The notes beneath the pieces were generated by a model, which had not been told where the DNA came from, searched no databases, and saw only the letters and a program-made list of their open reading frames with translations. A stretch of 8,996 nucleotides of DNA from an uncultured Cloacibacillus sp. (lineage in GTDB: Bacteria > Synergistota > Synergistia > Synergistales > Synergistaceae): the NCBI GenBank assembly GCA_900545755.1, contig URAG01000086.1, positions 1 through 8,996 on the forward strand. The letters run 5' to 3'. Below, one piece after another: positions 5,915 to 8,996 of the stretch; the stretch's first letter is position 1, and every line of letters starts with the position of its first letter. A program made the translations under genes and the position numbers.

Positions 5915-7225
5915 ATGACGAAGAAGAGAATCGTACACTATATCAACCAGTTCTACGCCGGTATCGGCGGAGAAGAAAAAGCCGGAGAAGTCAAGCCGGA
6001 AGCCCGTCAGGGAGTAGTCGGACCCGGAATGGCCCTTGACAAGGCGCTCGGGGATGCTGCCGAAGTCGTCGGGACTGTCATCTGCGGCGACGGCTATTAT
6101 GCAGAGCATATGGACGAGGCCAACGAAGAGATAATCAAGCTCATAGCCGGATTCCAGCCCGACGCAGTAGTCACAGGGCCGGCGTTCAACGCCGGACGTT
6201 ACGGCACCGCCGCCGGCGGAGTCGCGGACGCAGTGCAGAAAAAGCTCGGAGTCCCGGCAGTCTCCGGAATGTACATTGAAAATCCCGGCGTCGATATGTA
6301 CAAAAAATCCGTCTTCATCGTACCGACCGCAGACAGCGCGCGCGGCATGGGCAAAGCGATCCCAGCGATGGCTGGCCTCGTCCTCAAAGTTCTTGAGACG
6401 AACGGGAAGCCTGGATCGCCAGAAGAGGCCGGCTATATTCCGCGCGGCGTCCGCGTGAACTACTTCAAAGACGTCCCAGGAGCGCACCGCGCCGTCGACA
6501 TGCTCGTCAAAAAGCTCAAGGGAGAACCGTTTGAGACGGAATATCCGATGCCGAGCTTCGACCGCGTAGAACCCGGTGCAGCAATCACCGATATGAAGAA
6601 CGCCACGATAGCGCTCGTCACCTCAGGCGGCATCGTACCTAAGGGCAACCCCGACCACATCGAGGCTTCAAGCGCCATGAGGTATGGAACCTACTGCATC
6701 AAAGGCGTACAGTCCGTAGATGGAGAACACTACGCGACGGCCCACGGCGGCTACGACCCGACCTACGCCAATGCCGACCCGAACAGAGTCCTCCCGGTAG
6801 ACGTTCTCCGCGAGATGGAGAAGGAAGGCGTATTCAAGAAGCTCTACGACTATTTCTTCTCGACGGTCGGAAACGGGACATCCACGGCGAACGCGAAGAA
6901 ATACGGCCTCGCGATAGGCGCGCAGCTCAAGAAAGACGGAGTTGACGCCGTGATCCTCACCTCCACTTGAGGAACCTGCACTCGTTGCGGTGCAACGATG
7001 GTCAAAGCGATCGAATCCTACGGAATCCCTGTGGTGCATATCTGCACGATAGTCCCGATTTCTCAGACGGTCGGCGCGAACCGCATAGTCCCGGCCGTAG
7101 CCATTCCCCATCCGCTCGGAGATCCTACGAAGAGCCACGAAGAAGAACTCGCCATTCGCCGCGCGATTCTCGACAAAGCCATCAAGGCCCTTGAGACCCC
7201 GGTAACGGAGCAGACGGTATTCTAA
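5915..7225 (+). CDS. grdB: Glycine reductase component B, gamma subunit GrdB (selenoprotein, UGA = Sec352)
   Basis: 436 residues when the in-frame TGA at 6968-6970 is read as selenocysteine, the length expected for GrdB. The frame continues unbroken from the TGA to TAA 7223-7225. The context is the family signature ILTSTUGTCTRCGATM, giving a UxxCxxC redox motif (Sec352, Cys355, Cys358). The Sec attacks the alpha carbon of glycine bound as a Schiff base to GrdE, and the carboxymethyl group then passes to selenoprotein A. The N-terminus begins MTKKRIVHYINQFYAGIGGE, a family hallmark. A TAGGAGGA Shine-Dalgarno (5899-5906) overlaps the grdE stop. A SECIS hairpin lies just after the UGA. Automatic callers would split this gene into a 351-residue protein and a separate ORF starting at the ATG at 6998. 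The organism must encode SelA, SelB, SelC and SelD elsewhere. Confidence 0.96.
6968..7003 (+). promoter_or_regulatory. Sec UGA codon and bacterial SECIS hairpin in grdB
   Basis: After TGA (6968-6970), the segment TCGTTGC-GGT-GCAACGA (6982-6998) forms a perfect 7-bp stem with a GGT loop, and a further ACC (6974-6976) can pair with GGT (7000-7002) as a lower helix. The apical loop begins 18 bases after the UGA, within the spacing of known bacterial SECIS elements, and the GG-U loop matches the SelB-recognised type. Because it lies within coding sequence, it also encodes the conserved CTRCGAT residues. Confidence 0.88.
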
Positions 7226-7237
7226 AAAACACAACGC

Positions 7238-7329
7238 GCGGGGCGGCGTAAGCCGTCCCGCTCTTTCCGTATCGGCGCAGCGCAGCCCAAGCGCACGGTT
7301 CTCGCGCTGACGTTTATCTTTTATTTATT
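7238..7329 (+). terminator. Tandem hairpins after grdB, probable weak terminator
   Basis: Hairpin 1 is GCGGGGCGGC-GTAA-GCCGTCCCGC (7238-7261), a 10-bp stem with one G-T pair and a GNRA-type GTAA loop, but only TCTTTCC follows it. Hairpin 2 is AGCGC (7290-7294) with GCGCT (7304-7308), followed after four bases by the T-rich stretch 7313-7329. Neither is textbook. Together they could end or reduce the transcript after grdB, or protect its 3' end. Confidence 0.45.
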
Positions 7330-7339
7330 CACCTGAACA

Positions 7340-7368
7340 ATGACCAAATAGCTCGTGAAATTTATAAT
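7340..7368 (+). promoter_or_regulatory. Predicted separate promoter for grdC
   Basis: A perfect -10 TATAAT (7363-7368) has ATGACC (7340-7345) 17 bases upstream, matching four of six positions of the -35 consensus. The surrounding 7311-7436 is much more AT-rich than the genes. The predicted leader runs from about 7375 to 7453. Confidence 0.5.
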
Positions 7369-7395
7369 TACTTATGTATAGGATTATGGAAATAC

Positions 7396-7416
7396 AGCCT
7401 GCGGGCTTATTTTTAT
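7396..7416 (+). promoter_or_regulatory. Small hairpin with U-rich tail in the grdC leader
   Basis: AGCC-TGCG-GGCT (7396-7407) is followed by TTATTTTTA (7407-7415) and then the palindrome TTTTATAAAA (7411-7420). The arrangement resembles a minimal attenuator between the predicted grdC promoter and its ribosome binding site, but four base pairs is too little to be sure of any function. Confidence 0.2.
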
Positions 7417-7453
7417 AAAAGAGCACAAATCAAAACAGGAGGAATATAACGAA

Positions 7454-8996
7454 ATGCCAAACGCAGCAGTAAAAGCGGCAGCCTATTCACTCAACCACAC
7501 GCCGGAGCTCGCCCTCTGGTACGGCAATACTCCCTTCGTGGAGAGAGAGACCCATCCTGATTCTGAATTCCTCAAAGAACTCCCCAAGTTTGAACAGAAC
7601 TACGACGAAGCCACGCGCTACGCCCCGAACCTCACTTACATCGGCGCTATGGAGATAGAAGACTTCGAGAAGCGCCAGCAGCCCTGGTACAAGAACCTTG
7701 AACCCGAAGCGCAGCGCTACGGCAAGTACGGCGAAATCATGCCGGAAGATGAGACCCTCGCTTTCATGGACATGTGCGACGTATTCGACCTCATCTGGCT
7801 TGAGAAGGGCTTTGCAGCCGCCGTCAAAGAAAAGGTAGCCAAGCACCCGCTTATGCGCGACGACATACTCGCCCGTCTCGAAGCCGGGCACGAACTCTCC
7901 GAGATAGAGCACGAAACAGCCAACGAAGGCGCGCTTCCGCTCTATTTCGAAGGCAAGGTAGTCGGCTGCGCCCGCCGCGGACATGAGGTCGACCCGAACC
8001 TCACCGCCTACGAGCTCATGGTCAACATCTGCAACAAGGCCAGCGCCGTACTTTCGCTGCTCCACCTCATCAAGAACGCCGGCCTCACCCCCGACGACAT
8101 CGATTTCGTAGTCGAGTGCTCCGAGGAAGCCGCAGGCGACATGAACCAGCGCGGCGGCGGCAACTTCGCGAAAGCCATCGCGGAGATAGCCGGCTGCAAG
8201 AACTCCTCGGGCTGCGACGTGCGCGGATTCTGCGCCGGCCCGGTAAACGCGATTCTCGCCTCCGCCTCGATGGTGGCCGCGGGCACCCGCAAGAACGTCG
8301 CCGTAGTAGCCGGCGGCGCCATTCCAAAGCTTTACATGAACGCGCGCGACCACGTCAAGAAAGAGCTCCCCGCGCTTGAGAACTGCATCGGATCATTCGC
8401 CGCCCTCATCATCCCCGACGACGGCGAGCATCCCGTCATCCGCCTCGACGCGGTAGGAAAGCACACTGTCGGCGCCGGCGCTTCGCCGCAGACGGTAACC
8501 TCCGTCCTCACCTACGAGCCGCTCCAGAAGGTCGGACTCACCTTCTCCGATGTAGACAAATTCTCGCCAGAACTCCACAATCCGGAGATCACGCTTCCCG
8601 CCGGAGCCGGAGACGTCCCGACCGCCAACTTCAAGATGATCGCGGCCCTCGCCGTCATGAAGAAGGCCATTGAGAAGGCCGACATGGTCAAATTCACGAA
8701 GGAGCACGGAATGACCGGCTTCGTCCACACGCAGGGACACATCCCATCAGGCGTGCCGTTCATCGGACATGCGATCGACGCCATCAACGCAGGAAAGATG
8801 ACCCGCGCCATGATCATAGGCAAGGGAAGCCTCTTCCTCGGACGCCTCACGAACCTGGCCGACGGCGCTTCCTTCCTCATAGAGAAGCCGCAGCCAAAGA
8901 AAGAAGAAGCGGCGGTCAGCAAAGAAGAGATCCGCGAACTGATCCTCGCCACGGTCAGCGAAAACGGCGGCCATCTCGCCTCCAATCTGGGCGCGG
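7454..8996 (+). CDS. grdC: Glycine reductase component C, beta subunit GrdC, 3'-truncated by window edge
   Basis: 514 residues are visible and the frame is still open at the last base. GrdC with GrdD takes the carboxymethyl-selenoether on selenoprotein A and releases acetyl phosphate, which yields ATP via acetate kinase. It has the thiolase/ketoacyl synthase III-like fold of the family: KASAVLSLLHLIKNAGL and DIDFVVECSEEA blocks, then CDVRGFCAGPVNAILASASM, where Cys260 (8231-8233) stands where the KAS III nucleophile does (inference), then AVVAGGAIPKL and a late HTQGHIPSGVPFIGHA block. The N-terminal ~185 residues form the family's extra domain. ATG 7454 follows AGGAGG (7437-7442) at a rather long 11-base spacing. 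The gap from grdB is 228 bases with its own predicted promoter. After an Ala/Glu/Lys linker (about residues 478-487), the C-terminal tail reads into an unusual GGHLASNLGA (505-514). Confidence 0.94.
   Translation, partial: MPNAAVKAAAYSLNHTPELALWYGNTPFVERETHPDSEFLKELPKFEQNYDEATRYAPNLTYIGAMEIEDFEKRQQPWYKNLEPEAQRYGKYGEIMPEDETLAFMDMCDVFDLIWLEKGFAAAVKEKVAKHPLMRDDILARLEAGHELSEIEHETANEGALPLYFEGKVVGCARRGHEVDPNLTAYELMVNICNKASAVLSLLHLIKNAGLTPDDIDFVVECSEEAAGDMNQRGGGNFAKAIAEIAGCKNSSGCDVRGFCAGPVNAILASASMVAAGTRKNVAVVAGGAIPKLYMNARDHVKKELPALENCIGSFAALIIPDDGEHPVIRLDAVGKHTVGAGASPQTVTSVLTYEPLQKVGLTFSDVDKFSPELHNPEITLPAGAGDVPTANFKMIAALAVMKKAIEKADMVKFTKEHGMTGFVHTQGHIPSGVPFIGHAIDAINAGKMTRAMIIGKGSLFLGRLTNLADGASFLIEKPQPKKEEAAVSKEEIRELILATVSENGGHLASNLGA

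Noticed and set aside
5915..6970. grdB as a truncated gene or pseudogene ending at TGA
   Set aside because: The reading frame, UxxCxxC family motif, expected total length of 436 residues and SECIS hairpin show that the TGA is a Sec codon.
6998..7225. Separate small gene starting at ATG 6998
   Set aside because: It is the in-frame C-terminal part of GrdB, with no ribosome binding site of its own.
7226..7453. Second riboswitch before grdC
   Set aside because: No glycine aptamer core or other known class signature could be found, only small hairpins.
7487..8353. 288-codon open frame on the minus strand
   Set aside because: It lies antisense over grdC, whose protein is clearly conserved. Its composition is the usual mirror of a GC-rich gene.
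1..8996. CRISPR arrays, insertion sequences, phage genes, tRNA or rRNA
   Set aside because: No spaced direct repeats, transposase motifs, terminal inverted repeats or structural-RNA sequences were seen by eye on either strand.

Overview
The coding DNA is GC-rich, with AT-rich gaps between transcription units. Every recognisable gene lies on the + strand. The window holds two blocks: conserved core genes on the left, and an amino-acid (Stickland-type) fermentation cluster on the right. A Sec-dependent glycine reductase, an rny-ymdB pair and an NSS-type sodium symporter together suggest an anaerobic amino-acid fermenter. Codon and base use fit Synergistota (Cloacibacillus/Synergistes-like) at least as well as a GC-rich Clostridia-type Firmicute. 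That assignment is inference, not proof.

Left block. The window opens inside rny (RNase Y, 5'-truncated). Seven bases later comes ymdB (2',3'-cyclic-nucleotide phosphodiesterase family), and the pair ends at a perfect 14-bp terminator (2161-2206). A second unit follows, with an extended -10 promoter near 2314-2342, an ~85-nt leader with a closing stem, and one NSS-family Na+/amino-acid symporter. Its start is probably TTG at 2434, because the GTG at 2425 lies in the ribosome binding site. A long, probably bidirectional terminator (3802-3852) closes it.

Right block, the glycine reductase locus. A strong extended -10 promoter (3912-3939) feeds directly into a single-aptamer glycine riboswitch (about 3950-4057) and then grdX, grdE, grdB and grdC (3' end outside the window). 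The 3' strand of aptamer helix P1 (ACCGCC, 4038-4043) is exactly complementary to GGCGGT inside the grdX Shine-Dalgarno (4103-4108). This predicts a translational ON switch: glycine stabilises P1 and frees the ribosome binding site. grdE encodes the self-cleaving proprotein of component B, with Asn244-Cys245 at the expected pyruvoyl-forming site. grdB is one gene of 436 residues read through an in-frame UGA (6968-6970) as selenocysteine, with a 7-bp bacterial SECIS hairpin just downstream. grdC encodes the beta subunit of acetyl-phosphate-forming component C and probably has its own promoter (7340-7368), behind hairpins that may end the grdB transcript.

In the pathway, component B (GrdE/GrdB) binds glycine as a Schiff base and transfers the carboxymethyl group to selenoprotein A (GrdA). 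Component C (GrdC/GrdD) then releases acetyl phosphate, which yields ATP. grdA, grdD and the thioredoxin pair are not in this window. In particular, grdA is absent from the grdE-grdB junction, where it sits in the classic clostridial order. The last visible residues of GrdC run slightly beyond the family's usual length and resemble a Dxs N-terminal motif, so the right edge deserves a check.
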